A stretch of 64,000 bases of DNA from Siphonodentalium dalli (GCA_032622095.1 CP136066.1:200036978-200100977), one strand, 5' to 3'; positions 23,732 to 36,372 are shown, numbered from the stretch's first letter. Notes: a model not told the origin generated them from the letters alone. Numbers and translations: made by a program.

Positions 23732-24466
23732 CCCTGGTCAAGTGGTCCAGCTAATGTGCTATGATGTGGTTGGGTCCAACTGAATCGCCATGATGATGAT
23801 GTTAGGGCAAACTGATGCTGTTAACTAAAAGTACCGTTATATATTTTTAATTTGTCTTTTTCGCGGTCTTCCGATAATCAGAACATATACAGGAAAAGCT
23901 AGTATACGTATAGAACATTCACATATATTTATTGCGAAATATTTTTAACACTGGTTGTATTAGTTGTTGAAAATCGACTATAATCAAGATGGTTATTCAC
24001 ATCGTTTTAGAAACACCACCGCAGGCATTATGATGTTTTTCAAAAATATGTGACCCGCCATATCAAATCCAGTCGGAAGTCGGGATTTTTTTACCCTGTG
24101 CCAATGCATTCTCTTATATATGCGACCATAGGTCGCCTCGCATATATAAGAGAATGCATTGGCCTAACAATTTTTTACAATTTTAATAATTTTTTCTTGT
24201 ATTCTTTAACAATGTTATAATTTCACCCATACAGAGCCCCAGACAAACATGAGCAGACGACACTCTTCTATGTGCTTCTATATATGAGTGGGGCTCCATG
24301 CAGGGTAATGGATGTTTTTCAAAAATATTAGGATTAGCCAAATACCGAGAAAATGACTTTAGAACAAATAACGGTACTTTATCGTAACGGTTTGCCCTAC
24401 CCGCATCATAGCAATTCAGCAGGACCACCAGCATCATAGCATATTAGCAGGACCAATTGACCAGGG
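23732..24466. mobile_element. MITE with CCCTGGTCAAGTGGTCC ends, carrying a nested MITE 'P' piece
   Basis: Left end CCCTGGTCAAGTGGTCCAGC and right end GCAGGACCAATTGACCAGGG are inverted, with TATGATG/CATCATA inside. A partial MITE P (24050-24315) interrupts it. A second copy is at 48414-48881. Confidence 0.72.
24050..24315. mobile_element. MITE 'P', truncated copy
   Basis: Left end GTGACCCGCCATATCAAATC and one palindrome, followed by the inner block with AGAGCCCCAGACAAACATGA. The right half is missing. TGTTTTTCAAAAATAT borders both sides. Confidence 0.72.
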
Positions 24467-24497
24467 ATGGATTTGTGAAGCTATGATATAAACTCAC

Positions 24498-24659
24498 TGC
24501 CGGTTCTTTTGGTTGTCGTCTCTGTGGAAAGGTTGGTCGTAGACGTCGCTGTCGTCGTGGTCCCGTTGGTCGTAGACGTCGCTGTCGTCGCGGTCGTCGT
24601 GGTCGTCGCTGTCGTCGTGGTCCCACCAGGTAAGGTGACTGTTTCGTTGTTGCATTGTT
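24498..24659 (-). CDS. Exon: short Thr-rich mucin tract
   Basis: This 162-nt phase 1-1 exon lies between acceptor ttcacag|AACAATGC and donor GGCA|gtgagt. It encodes QCNNETVTLPGG, about 35 Thr/Ala/Ser-rich residues and a basic end (TKRTG). The first residues match the start of the two large mucin exons (CNNVTVTYP), including the sequon. It is therefore a homologous exon that lacks the EB module. It probably forms the membrane-proximal O-glycosylated stalk. A transposon end lies only about 30 bases past the donor. Confidence 0.68.
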
Positions 24660-24770
24660 CTGTGAAATGAGTGATTAAGTTAGGCTACGTTCTAACACTG
24701 GCAAGTTTATACGGTATTTGTGCAGGTATTTTATCATAGATACAAAACTCCATGCTACCAGAATATGAAT

Positions 24771-25140
24771 AGCCTGTTCGTGTTACAGAAATTGTGCTTA
24801 TGTTTACATAACACAGCGCAATTATATTGGTTAATCACACAAAAATGATATAAACGCTCTTTATTATTTCCATATCAGGAAAACAGTAACAAATAACGCT
24901 CTTTATGTTTACCATATCCGGATCTAAACAAAAGCCAGGAAACGTATCGTTTTTTTTTTGTTTTTTTTACATAACAATGGAAACAAAAATTGACAATAAC
25001 ATACCGTTTATGCCATATTTCTGATTGGTATAAGAACAAAGTCTGTCTATATTTTGCTATTCTTTCTGTTTATGGCGGTTTTGGACGGAGGTGAATATTT
25101 TAACAGCATACCAACGCCAACTCCGCCCGTATCTTTAAAC
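24771..25140 (+). mobile_element. TTAA MITE 'T', copy 2 (left end lost)
   Basis: Matches 7123-7653 from the CCTGYTCGTGTTACA region to the right TIR ending GCCCGTATCTTTAA. The left TIR is missing. Confidence 0.72.
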
Positions 25141-25262
25141 TACATGTGTGAGTGTTTTTTTGCTATTCAGTACAGGTCAATTTGGATAGCACCGCTACTA
25201 TTGGTACTATACGGGAGTTTTACTTATGCAGTTAGTTGTGGTACAGATGCATATAAGCATAT

Positions 25263-26008
25263 GTGACCCGCCATATAAAATCCAGTCGGAAGTCGGGATT
25301 TGTTTTACCCTGTGCCAATACATTCTCTTATATATGCGAGTCGACCATAGGTCGCCTCGCATATATAAGAGAATGCATTGGCCTAACAATTTTTTACAAT
25401 TTTAATAATTTGTTCTTGTATTCTTTAACAATTTTATAATTTCACCCATACAGAGCCCCAGACAAACATGAGCAGACGACACTCCTCTATGTGCTTCTAT
25501 ATATGTGTGGGGCTCCCTGCAGGGTAATGGATGTTGTTTTATTTTATGTCCTAAAAATTGTAAGAAACGTTTATTTAAAAATCATGATAAAAAATTGTTA
25601 GGCCATTGCATTCTCTTATATATGCGAGGCGACCTATGGCAGAGCGGACAAACTCAAAAAGCTCACTAGAAGTAGGAGTTTAGTCCATCGGCACCACACA
25701 CGGGCTTGTGATACATCATTTTGAAGGTTATGACATTCCGCATCGGATAGGACCCTGTGTGAAATATACAAATGATGCAAAAGATGATTTTTAGCGGATT
25801 AAGTGCCAAAATTCAGCAAAAATCCCTGTTTTTGTAAAATTCGGAAAAATGAGAAATAAAAGTATAGAAACGCGAACAATTTGCGCTAAAATATTGTAGT
25901 CTACATATCTCTAGATATTTACTATGATAGTGGTACGATTTCTCTGATATAACGAAGATTTTATACCCATTTATATAGAGGGACAAAACAAGTTTTTTGG
26001 CGGGTCAC
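25263..26008. mobile_element. MITE 'P', longer variant
   Basis: Starts GTGACCCGCCATATAAAATC and ends GGCGGGTCAC. After the second palindrome is broken at about 25638, about 350 bp of other sequence follows (AGAGCGGACAAACTC to CTTTTTTGG). It is either an older, longer family member or a copy with an insertion. Confidence 0.62.
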
Positions 26009-26328
26009 ATATTCGCATTCCGCACATTGTACCTTTCTACACCGAAATGCCTCTAAAAGAATGCGAGTGTATTAGGGTACCAACATACGAGTAAGTTTAC
26101 GCACTCAAAATGTGCCTGGCATTGGTTGGCAGGCATTGTGACACAGAAGGTTACAGTGTGTCAGAATCTGAAAAGAACGTAAAAAATGCTTATAAAATGT
26201 ATCTTTTCCACAGCTAACTATGTGCGAAGTTGGCCTAAATACCATGTAGCGATGTTACTGTCTTACTGAGCATTGCCTGTGCATATCATGCAATTATATC
26301 GCATGCAAAAATCCACCATAGAGGTACT

Positions 26329-26550
26329 TTAACCCTTTCAGTGCCAGGTCCGACCCATATACCCTGTGCCAATGCATTATCTTATATATGCGAGTCGACC
26401 ATAGGTCTCCACGCATATATAAGAGAATGCATTGGCCTAACAATTTTGCATCATTTGTTATTAATTTTGACATTTTTTTTTACAATTTTAATATTTTTTT
26501 CTTATATTCTTTAACAGACTTATATTGTAGGTTTAGTGCCAGGGTCCAGG
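26329..26550. mobile_element. Diverged MITE carrying the shared palindrome
   Basis: TTAACCCTTTCAGTGCCAGG at left and TTTAGTGCCAGGGTCC at right flank one CCAATGCATT palindrome with several mismatches. It looks like a third end-type using the same core. Confidence 0.5.
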
Positions 26551-27145
26551 GAATCTTACGTTTTTCATGGGCATCAAACTTATTACTATGAATACTTGGT
26601 GATAGTTTTGAGTTATAACATGCCCCTAAGGTTTTATCCAGTTTGTTTTTAAATTTGCCATAGCATGCTTAAGCATACCCAAAACAAATTCAACCCCAAA
26701 AAAAACATTCTTAATTTCAATCCATTAGCATGGGCTACTGTTTGTCTGATCATCATGACATTTTTCGTTTATGTTAATAATGACAGTCTAAGGTTTTTTA
26801 ATCCAAACTCATTGCAAAAACAGTGAAAAAGACTTGCAAGAAAAAATATTTTGAGTTGCGGAAACAATTGTTTGTTGGTCCCATCGACCACCCACCCATA
26901 CGTGCCCGGAAATCCCCCCCCCCCCCTGATTGATCCAAACTAAAATTTCAACTCTCCGAAATGTTATATATTTGAGTTCGAATTTTCCAACTGAGTGACA
27001 TTGTTTTCTTAAAGTCTTAAAGCCACTTTGCGATATGCGCTCCAAAAACATATAATAGTATTCGCTTTTTAATTCCCCCCTGTATCGAAATAGGTCGAAC
27101 CATGCTTTAAACCTTACACGAATGTAGCTTCCTGAATTTTTGTGA
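26551..27145. other. Intron sequence, nothing recognised
   Basis: No exon supported. A C-run near 26917 and a 116-codon minus frame show no recognisable protein. Confidence 0.35.
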
Positions 27146-27225
27146 AAACCCTGTGCCAATGCGTTTTCTTATTAATGCGAGGCTCACATAGGGAGCCTCG
27201 TATATATAAGGGGATACGTTGGCCT
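27146..27225. repeat. Decayed shared palindrome
   Basis: CCCTGTGCCAATGCGTTTTC ... GGGGATACGTTGGCCT keeps the outline of the 69-bp palindrome with many changes, so it is an old copy. Confidence 0.6.
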
Positions 27226-27502
27226 AAAAATATTTATCTTGACCCTTTAAGCCATTGCATTATATTTTATATGCGATGCTGGCACAAGATAAATAATGCT
27301 GCACAAACTAGCTCAGCTCCCGCCATGAATGGGTTATTTTTGTTAAAACTACATTTCTACCAGCATTATATGTCCCAGAAAGACGCATTGGAGTTGTCAA
27401 AAATACAACTTTGAAAACGATGTTCTTGAGTCCAAAACAAAAAACAGCCATTTCCACGGCATGTAACAGAAAAGAGTTTTCTGTGTTAATCTATTCCTGA
27501 TA

Positions 27503-27960
27503 TTTGACCCGCCATATCAAATCCAGTCGTAAGTCGGGATTTGTTTACCCTGTGTCAATGCTTTCTCTTATATATGCGAGTCGACCATATGTCGCCTCGC
27601 ATATATAAGAGAATGCATCGGCCTAACAATTTTTTATCATTTTTTTAAATAAATGTTTCTTACAATTTTTAGGACATAAAATAAAAAACATCCATTACCC
27701 TGCAGGGAGCCCCACATATATATATAAGCATATAGAAGAGTGTCGTCTGCTCATGTTTGTCTGGGGCTCTGTATGGGTGAAATTATAAAATTATTAAAGA
27801 ATACAAGAAAAAAATATTAAAATTGTAAAAAATTGTTAGGCCAATGCATTCTCTTATATATGCGAGGCGACCTATGGTCGACTCGCATATATAAAAGAAT
27901 GCATTGGCACAGGGTAAAAAAAATCCCGACTTACGACTGGATTTGATATGATGGGTCACA
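27503..27960. mobile_element. MITE 'P', full-length copy
   Basis: Both long TIRs are present (TTTGACCCGCC left, GATGGGTCACA right), with two palindromes and the inner GGAGCCCCACA/TGGGGCTC inverted pair. About 458 bp. Confidence 0.8.
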
Positions 27961-28160
27961 TATTGTTGAATATTATTAAGATCGATGTTTTCACTTCTGC
28001 GCGAACACATGAAAACAGTTGAAAATTGGCTGTGACCATGGCAATTATTTTTCAGAGCATCTGAAGCTGGTATACCAAATTAACATCTCGTGTAGTTATC
28101 AACCTATCTTATACCTCCTTCCAAATTATAAAATTTGAAACTCGAATGAGCCATATCCGC

Positions 28161-28668
28161 TTAAAGGTACGGTTGGCCTTGGCGGTGGGTATCCTGTGAA
28201 AATATTTACACCCGTCAAAAACCGCCACAAACAGAAAGAACATCAAAATGTAGACAGACTTTGTCCGTATACAAATAAGAAATATAGCATAAACCGTAAG
28301 TTATTGTCATCTGTTTGACCATTGTTATGTAAACAAAAACGTAAAAAGTTACTTTTCTGTTGTTTGTTTATATTATGATGGTAAACATAAAGAGCGTTCT
28401 TTGTTGGCGAATTCCTGATATGGCACTAATGGCACTAAGAGCCTTTATGCCATTTGTGTGTGATTAGCCAGTAGCATTGTGCTGTCTTCTGTAACACAAT
28501 CAGACTCTTGCTTAGGTAAAATATAGTAGTTCTTTGTGATAACATGCTGTTTACGCGATGTTCATGGTATATATGAACGAAACTGTATGCGTTTTAATGT
28601 TTTTCTGTTTACGGTGATTGGAACAAATTATGAATATTTTCGACAACTAAGGCCTCACGTGCCTTTAA
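28161..28668 (-). mobile_element. TTAA MITE 'T', copy 3
   Basis: TTAA-flanked, with left end AAAGGTACGGTTGGCCTTGG and right end CACGTGCCTTTAA. More diverged than copies 1 and 4, and inverted relative to copy 1. Confidence 0.72.
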
Positions 28669-29942
28669 CGGTATATTTGTTTTATCAAAGTTAGGGGTGA
28701 GACATGCAAATTCAAATCACTGTCAATTCTACATTTATTTAATTTCATTTTCATCTGTCCACTGCACTTGTTACAGAGACAAATCATGCTTGATCATTTT
28801 GATCACCATGGTATAGGAGTCTTAACAACAGAAAAGGTACTTTGCTGGGACCCAAACGCTTCTTATGAAATTAATACTGAATTATTCAAGATAGTACAGC
28901 CATACAACAATGGTACTAAGAGATTCGAAGAATGACCTATAATTGTCCATTAAAACCTCAAACGGATCTCTTGCAATTCAGATGGATATATGGTGGAGAG
29001 TCCCTTTTTGTCGCCAGTGGATCACGGATGACGGGTTTTCTCCGAATTCCTTTGCTTTGATTGTTTTTGTATTGTGCTGTAAATGTCATCTTCTGCATGT
29101 ATATCTATCATTTGTAACATTTGTAGGGAGAGGAGCAATGGGGTGTGTTTAAAAATGTGGTGGTTTATATACTAGTACATGTATCATGATGGCTTATATT
29201 CGTCATAATAATGTTCATGTCTGTTTCTTCACACGAAACATTTTGTTTGGACAAGTGCACGACTGTGAACAGCTTGCTAAAATCCTTCCAGTCAAGATCG
29301 ATAAGCGCGTAAACAAAATAATTCACTCTAATACACAACAGACTGTCGAAACTACAATAGTTATTAAGTAGGCTGCAGTTTGGCATAACGACATTTTTTT
29401 AATTGAAGGCTAGCCTGGCATTGTTTTTCAGTTTGTGCTTGTTATTCGTTTTTTTTTTCTCGTTTTATTTTACGTTTTGATGGAAGATATTGACTTACTA
29501 TAGAGGATTGTTTTTAATTGTTAGCCTAGAACAAATCCAATGATTGCCTCTAATAAAGAGCGTCCATGTTTTCGTCGCGGTATAGAAAATAAAGAGCGTT
29601 ATCAATTATGAACTATACCTCCTGTTTCGATATGCCATGGGTGATTTTGTATGTGGTATTGTGACATTTAAATATAAAGAGCGTCAATGCTTCCATCTGC
29701 CAAAAGCGGTAGACAATACAGAGCGATATAAATTACGCACTGTGTTGTCTTTTTGGAGGTACTTAATAATGGTTCGCTAGCCCGCCCAAAACCGAACTCA
29801 CTACATATACTAGGCATCCTGGTATATGTGGAGATGACAGATACTCGGGATATTTATATCGAACGTAAAACAACAACAAAACACAAAACAAAAGCGCCTA
29901 AATATATAGAGTTAACATTATTCAGCCCAGTGTTTATATAAC
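28669..29942. other. Intron sequence
   Basis: No gene supported. 29560-29730 contains four scattered AAAGAGCG motifs like those inside MITE T, probably a decayed relative. Confidence 0.4.
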
Positions 29943-30878
29943 ATTTGGGCGCTTCTTATGTATGATCAGGTGAATGGGATCCTCCATCGCCCTTTATATT
30001 CACTTTGGGGCATTTTACAGTGCAAACAAGTTCGCGACTGAGATTTGAATATATTAAACCGTACTACTACAGTAGACCTAGCGTACGAAAACTTCATGAA
30101 CTATTTAACTCTAGCGATACGAAAGCTATGAAAAAACTATCAATATTTAAGGCACAGCGTTAGATAAACAACTCCCGAGGCTTAACAACGTGTTGCCCCC
30201 GTCCAACAACCCCCACCCCGGACGAAATCTATACACATGGCTGCCAAATTATGCCAACCTTTCTTATGAATACACAAATATCCCGTTCAATTCCCAATAT
30301 ATTCATACATATCATTGTGAATTGCATGCACTGTAACACATTTCTTCTCAATATGTTTTGTTCTACGATGAGAGTATCTAATAAATTGAATTGAATTGAC
30401 TGACACTGATGAATAGTCACTGATTGATTACAAATCACCGAGTGAATACGAGACAATCAAAGCACTACTGCCATCTATTCAACAAAGCAGACACGTGGCG
30501 GCATGTTATTAATGGCTACAAAACAACCATGCTAGGCGCTCCTAATTACTTTATCCACACAACTATTGTTTTCTATTCCAGATAAACGGCCAAAGCGGAC
30601 ACACTGTCTTCATTAATTAGATAACACATTGAATAGCGACGTAATATATATACCACGCGCGCACATACGACTCCGCAATTTAGTATCAGCTGACTTACGA
30701 TTACGTCATCGTAGTCAGAATAATAAACTCCGGCTCCTCCGAATCTGTGTTTTTAATTTGCTCGCCCACAAATACGTCACTCGTAGTCCAATCACGGAAA
30801 TATCCGAATACCGGTGGTGGTATTATTTATTTATTTTACGGGTTATTAATTATGTGATCGGAATGGGGCTTGGGTCAT
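29943..30878 (+). repeat. 936-bp tandem duplication, unit 1
   Basis: The unit from ATTTGGGCGCTTCTTATGTA is repeated immediately at 30879-31814 with an offset of exactly 936. One substitution was seen (about 30087 G, about 31023 T). Neither unit has a convincing gene. Confidence 0.9.
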
Positions 30879-31814
30879 ATTTGGGCGCTTCTTATGTATG
30901 ATCAGGTGAATGGGATCCTCCATCGCCCTTTATATTCACTTTGGGGCATTTTACAGTGCAAACAAGTTCGCGACTGAGATTTGAATATATTAAACCGTAC
31001 TACTACAGTAGACCTAGCGTACTAAAACTTCATGAACTATTTAACTCTAGCGATACGAAAGCTATGAAAAAACTATCAATATTTAAGGCACAGCGTTAGA
31101 TAAACAACTCCCGAGGCTTAACAACGTGTTGCCCCCGTCCAACAACCCCCACCCCGGACGAAATCTATACACATGGCTGCCAAATTATGCCAACCTTTCT
31201 TATGAATACACAAATATCCCGTTCAATTCCCAATATATTCATACATATCATTGTGAATTGCATGCACTGTAACACATTTCTTCTCAATATGTTTTGTTCT
31301 ACGATGAGAGTATCTAATAAATTGAATTGAATTGACTGACACTGATGAATAGTCACTGATTGATTACAAATCACCGAGTGAATACGAGACAATCAAAGCA
31401 CTACTGCCATCTATTCAACAAAGCAGACACGTGGCGGCATGTTATTAATGGCTACAAAACAACCATGCTAGGCGCTCCTAATTACTTTATCCACACAACT
31501 ATTGTTTTCTATTCCAGATAAACGGCCAAAGCGGACACACTGTCTTCATTAATTAGATAACACATTGAATAGCGACGTAATATATATACCACGCGCGCAC
31601 ATACGACTCCGCAATTTAGTATCAGCTGACTTACGATTACGTCATCGTAGTCAGAATAATAAACTCCGGCTCCTCCGAATCTGTGTTTTTAATTTGCTCG
31701 CCCACAAATACGTCACTCGTAGTCCAATCACGGAAATATCCGAATACCGGTGGTGGTATTATTTATTTATTTTACGGGTTATTAATTATGTGATCGGAAT
31801 GGGGCTTGGGTCAT
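30879..31814 (+). repeat. 936-bp tandem duplication, unit 2
   Basis: A near-perfect copy of 29943-30878 that ends where TCATATT changes to AATCAC. It is either a very recent duplication or an assembly artefact, such as two haplotypes joined. Confidence 0.9.
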
Positions 31815-32711
31815 ATTAATCACAATAGGGAGGGCTTTCCGACTGCGTTTTGTAGTTTCTAGACCGAATAAATCCTTTAAGGGAAATATTTAGAACATTT
31901 CTCATGATGGGATAACTATTAATCAATTGGGCTGTCTGGTATATAGGGTTAAATATGTACTGAACCCTAAATCCCGCCATTTTGGGAGCATCTTCTGTTA
32001 CACTTATCAGACTATATGCAAAAAATGAAAGAATGTTAGCAATGGATACATTCATTTTCATTATAATTACCATGTTGTTTGCATCGTTCACAGAGCACCT
32101 GGTGTATTTTGCACTCATCCATGGTTCAAATTCATGCATATGTTGAGTATAAAAGAAGATTGTTTCGAGAATAGCAGGTTTACTGTATAGTACCCCCTTA
32201 AGACTGACCTAAACTATAATCGATAGCAAGCCACGACATTGTCTGTGGAGAGCTCGGGTGCGCTAGCTACTCTCATGGTTGATGAGCAACCACATGTGCC
32301 TTGGCGGCAACTGAGTTGAGATTTTTTCAACACAGCCCCCTAGAAACACGAAATCAAACACTTTCAGAATAATATTACAATTTTGACCACGTACTGTCTG
32401 TTTCCTGTCCACTGCATATTACAGGTTGGTGTATGTGATTATCTCGGTTTGACATAGCAGTGTTTGCTTATCAATGTTTGTTGTGACATTTACAGGGTAT
32501 TTATTTAGTTTACAGCAACAAGCACTCTATACTGACCGTCTAAACGCGGTTTTTGGTGTTAACATTTAATTATCTTTAGTTTAAGTAAAACAAAACTATT
32601 GAAATATTTTGAGGAATTTGTTTTTTAGCTGCGGATAAAATGCTTTTGTGGCATATTGGCCACCCTACACCCCGCATACGTGCTCGGGAAAATCCACCCC
32701 TATTACCAATC
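31815..32711. other. Intron sequence, nothing recognised
   Basis: No exon or repeat that I can support. Confidence 0.35.
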
Positions 32712-33105
32712 AACGTTTTTGGAAGATCATGGGTACCCCACTCAACGTTTCAGAGATCATGATTACCCAATTCGACGTTTCAGAGATCATGATTACCCAA
32801 TTCGACGTTTCAGAGATCATGATTACCCAATTCGACGTTTCAGAGATAACGGGTACCCCATTCAACGTGTCGGAGATCATGGGTACCCCACTCGACGTTT
32901 CAGAGATAACGGGTACCCCATTCAACGTGTCGGAGATCATGGGTACCCCACTCGACGTTTCAGAGATCATGATTACCCAATTCGACGTTTCAGAGATCAT
33001 GATTACCCAATTCGACGTTTCATCGTTCTGGAGATCATGGGTACACCATTCAACGTTTCTGAGATTATGATTTGCCAATTCAACGTTTCGAAGATGCTGG
33101 ATGTA
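32712..33105 (+). repeat. 30-bp minisatellite, about 12 units
   Basis: Units of TTCGACGTTTCAGAGATCAT plus GATTACCCAA or GGGTACCCCA are directly tandem from about 32720 to 33060, with decayed edges. Because 30 is a multiple of three, long frames are open on both strands without implying coding. Two unit types form a mosaic. Confidence 0.85.
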
Positions 33106-33233
33106 CCCGCATTAACATAAACATGCGATCCTGACCACTTCTGCTTTATTTGAGAGAATGCAGTTTCCCAGAGTTCCGTATCCACATTCGAATGTAGATG
33201 GTAGAAACAGAAGACCCTTTTGGTTTTACAAAC

Positions 33234-33524
33234 CTGGACTCTCGTAGGTTTCGTAGCAGGCCACGTCTGGATTTGCCGCTAACTCCGATGGTGACGGCTC
33301 TCGCATTGTAAATGAACAGCCGCATAAACTGCCGACACAATCCAAACGGGTGGATGGTGAGCATCCACTGACGACGTCGCAGGTTTGGTTTTTTATCGGG
33401 TGATTAGCAAAATCAACACACTCATTATTCACGTTATGGAACGTGCACTCGCAGACGTTGGCAACGCATTTGTACACAAATGGACATTGGGTAGTTTCGT
33501 CACATGCTCCGCCCGCTGTAGAAG
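33234..33524 (-). CDS. Exon: 12-cysteine module (copy 2)
   Basis: This 291-nt phase 1-1 exon has acceptor tttgttacag|CTTC and donor CCAG|gtttgt. It encodes about 97 residues with 12 cysteines spaced 5,5,4,1,8,12,5,7,4,1,17, matching 48980-49264 position by position except for two one-residue shifts. It includes an N-Q-T sequon, PIKNQ, CGC and ELAANP, and ends ESPG. Both copies use the unusual donor gtttgt, and sequence similarity falls away just beyond it. If the donor were ignored the frame would read one more residue and then a stop, so a terminal exon is possible. The shared donor and phase make splicing more likely. Confidence 0.7.
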
Positions 33525-35593
33525 CTGTAACAAAAAAAACATAATAATGATGATGGGTATATGCATTTCCTGTGTGTAAAATGGAATATAAAAGGTGATG
33601 GGAATTTATAAATTGTGAAATAATGTAATATTATTGTTATTCTTATAATACGTTTGTTCTGGCTTCAAATCATAACTATATCCGAATTTCTCTTTTTTGT
33701 TCTTTCTTTCATAATTTCAAGTGGTCATAAAGTAAATCATACGGATACTGTGATAGAAATTTATATTTAGAAACTTACTTTCAACCATATCAGATGTTAG
33801 AATTTCAAATGAATGGGAACTTCTTTTACAAATTTGAATTGCCTTCAATATTTGTGATATTTTAAATTATTTATCTATATAATCCGTTGAGAGATATCTC
33901 TCGAATAAGTACTTGTACTTCCGGTATCTCTCTTCAACACAACACCAGTGGATAAATTCAATTAAATCACATTTTAACTAACATTATAAATTCTAAATAT
34001 CATTGTACTACGCAATTCAAAACTTAAAAACAAAATCAGACTCATATGTATTTTATATGTTTGACTATATTTTCATTTACATGTGTTGAATAAACTATTG
34101 AATCGGAATCTGAATCTGACATTGTACTGATACAACATTTATTGCACGCCAATGGCACAGAAGATTGCAAAACGTCCAATAAACAATTGTGTATTGTTCT
34201 TGAAGAATACAAACCGATTACGCCAACAACGTCATTGGCGACGTCAACCGTAACAGCCAATTTCTTCACTAAATTATTAGATATAGTCTATTTAAGCACA
34301 CGTTTGTTCAATTAAATAAAAACTATAGACCTAAATTTTAGTATAGCACAAGCTACAACCATCAGGGTGTGCAATAAACATAGAACAACACAGATGTGTG
34401 ATCATGTTAACGTTATTTCACTCGTTTGTCGTGCCGCGAGGTCAAACTCGAACCTCCGAATCTCGTTTTACCATCGCGTCACAACAAACTCGTGCAATAA
34501 CGTTATCATGTTCGCACACTTGTGTCGTTATCGGCCCTGTGCCAATGCATTATCTTATATAAGAGAATACATTGGCCTTATAAATTTGATATTATTTTTT
34601 ATATTTGTTAGAAAATGTAAGAAAAAATGAAAACAATGATAACAAATTGTTAAAGAATGTAAGAACAAATTATAAAATTGATAAAGAATGTAACAAAAAA
34701 TGATAACAAAATGATAATATTGTTAAAGAATCTCACAATGTATGGTATCTCACTATGGAACTTGTATAGTATCTCACAATTTGGATGCATGGAACACAGA
34801 AAAAGTAGTGCTTGAAGTTTGTTAATTGTTTCATGTTCAGATAACGCATTATATATTTTCCGGAAGTCGCGCGTTATCCCGTTTCCGATTCAAGAATTGC
34901 AATGAATACAGATGTCGCAATATTTGATTGGTATCCAATTATCGTCTTGGAAGTTGTATTTTTGCATCTTTCGGGGACAAAATGCTTATAGAAAGTTGTT
35001 TCAGGTATTTATCGACCTATTTTGATACTGGGAAAGATTCAACGGCGAATATTGTAACATGTATTTTTGGAGCGTTTAACCTGTTACTAATTGGTTCAGT
35101 CGTCAGTACACGCCTAGTGAGACCACCAATGCACCAACATCAGTCGTTTTATATGCGCTGCTCTAGTTTGACCAGAACAAGCTCTGATACTCACCTAGTT
35201 GCATATTGACTAATATTCGTCCATGTACCAGAAGGGGGGGGGGGTCGTCCCGTTTTGCAGACACCTATTGTTTTCGGTAGGTTAGGGTAAAGGTGTGAAT
35301 AATTATCTTAATGACTACTTAGGCCCTTCCTAGTTGGTTTGATTGGATTCGGTTTTTTTCTGCCCTTTTTATTATGAGAAAGAACCGAGGTTTGGGTTGA
35401 ATTTATGAATGACTGTTTATTAGTTATGGATAATATAAAATACATGCAAATAATAATGACAAAAACAATGAGGTGCAAACATTAATGAATTAGAAACTTA
35501 TAAATGACAACAACATGCTCAATGACCGCATAACTTGGCCATCTCATCCAGGAAATATACTTCACCTATCTCGCCTGGTACACTATCTTGAAA
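33525..35593. other. Intron sequence
   Basis: No supported exon. A TTGAATAAACTATTGAATCG-type LINE 3' tail is near 34085. A shortened shared palindrome (CCAATGCATTATCTTATATAAGAG...) is at 34537-34580, followed by AT-rich repeats of TTGTTAAAGAATGTAA. A G-run is near 35236. Confidence 0.4.
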
Positions 35594-35855
35594 TTACGTC
35601 TGGAATGTTCTAAGGCACGATACTTTCTCTTCTGTGGGGTCACTCATAAAATAATGTTCTGTATCTTCATATATGTTCCCACAAATACATTTTGGATCAT
35701 CAGTCAGGAATCGCTCAAACTTATGTGCTTTTAAATCACTACAACCAAGGTGTATTCTCGCATTTACTATCTGTGTGAGACTGTGTCTCACGTTTTCCTT
35801 CATAAAAATAAACTGGAATAATTGGAGTTTCAGAGTGTATTTCAACAACGAAATT
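35594..35855 (-). pseudogene. LINE reverse-transcriptase C-terminus (minus)
   Basis: The frame has SLTQIVNARIHLGCSDLKAH, KFERFLTDDPKCICGNIYED and TEHYFMSDP, then a stop. This is the C-terminal end of a LINE ORF2. It meets the next LINE fragment back-to-back at about 35858. Confidence 0.72.
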
Positions 35856-35861
35856 GATTTT

Positions 35862-36372
35862 TGAGTTTCAGTACCTTGGTGTTTTATTTTTTCATAATGG
35901 ACGTTTTTGTCAAGCAGTGAAGAAAACGTGCACGGTTGCAACAAGGGCTATGTGCGGACTCTTAAACAAAAAATATAAACTTAATCTGGCTATTGACTTG
36001 TCACTTAAATTGTTTGATCGTACAGTTTTACCTATCATCCTCTATGGAAGTGAGATATGGGGTTTCGACAATGTTGACTGTCTTGAAAAGATTCATCTCA
36101 AGTTTTGTAAGATAATATTAAACATGAAGATGGATGAATTCCAATTTGTTTTATAATGTGACGTAATTAAAGAACTCAGAGAGAAATACATTCCACAATC
36201 TTATTGGAAATATCCCGTTAGAGAGAAATTCCACGATTTACTCACTATATGTAACGTGTCAATACTAAAACGACTTTGCATATTTCTCAAACTTGCATTC
36301 AAACGGATAAAATAGTAATCTCACACGAAGGAAGCAGTGAAGCTGGAGGTACAGAACATAATGGAAAGAGCT
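35862..36372 (+). pseudogene. LINE reverse-transcriptase fragment (plus), interrupted
   Basis: The frame FQYLGVLFFHNGRF...LFDRTVLPIILYGSEIWGFD...HLKFCKIIL is the segment following the polymerase domain. A stop near 36156 and further decay follow. A 2.2-kb TIR element begins at 36373. LINE-like 3' sequence resumes at 38589. Confidence 0.72.

Noticed and set aside
24444-24626. Arg/Pro-rich minus frame
   Set aside because: Frame-shifted shadow of the Thr-rich exon at 24498-24659.
32712-33060. Possible CRISPR-like array
   Set aside because: The repeats are directly tandem with no unique spacers, and the genome is eukaryotic.
32656-33120. Overlapping frames in the 30-bp repeat array
   Set aside because: A period divisible by three opens frames on both strands; no start context, domain or splice signal.
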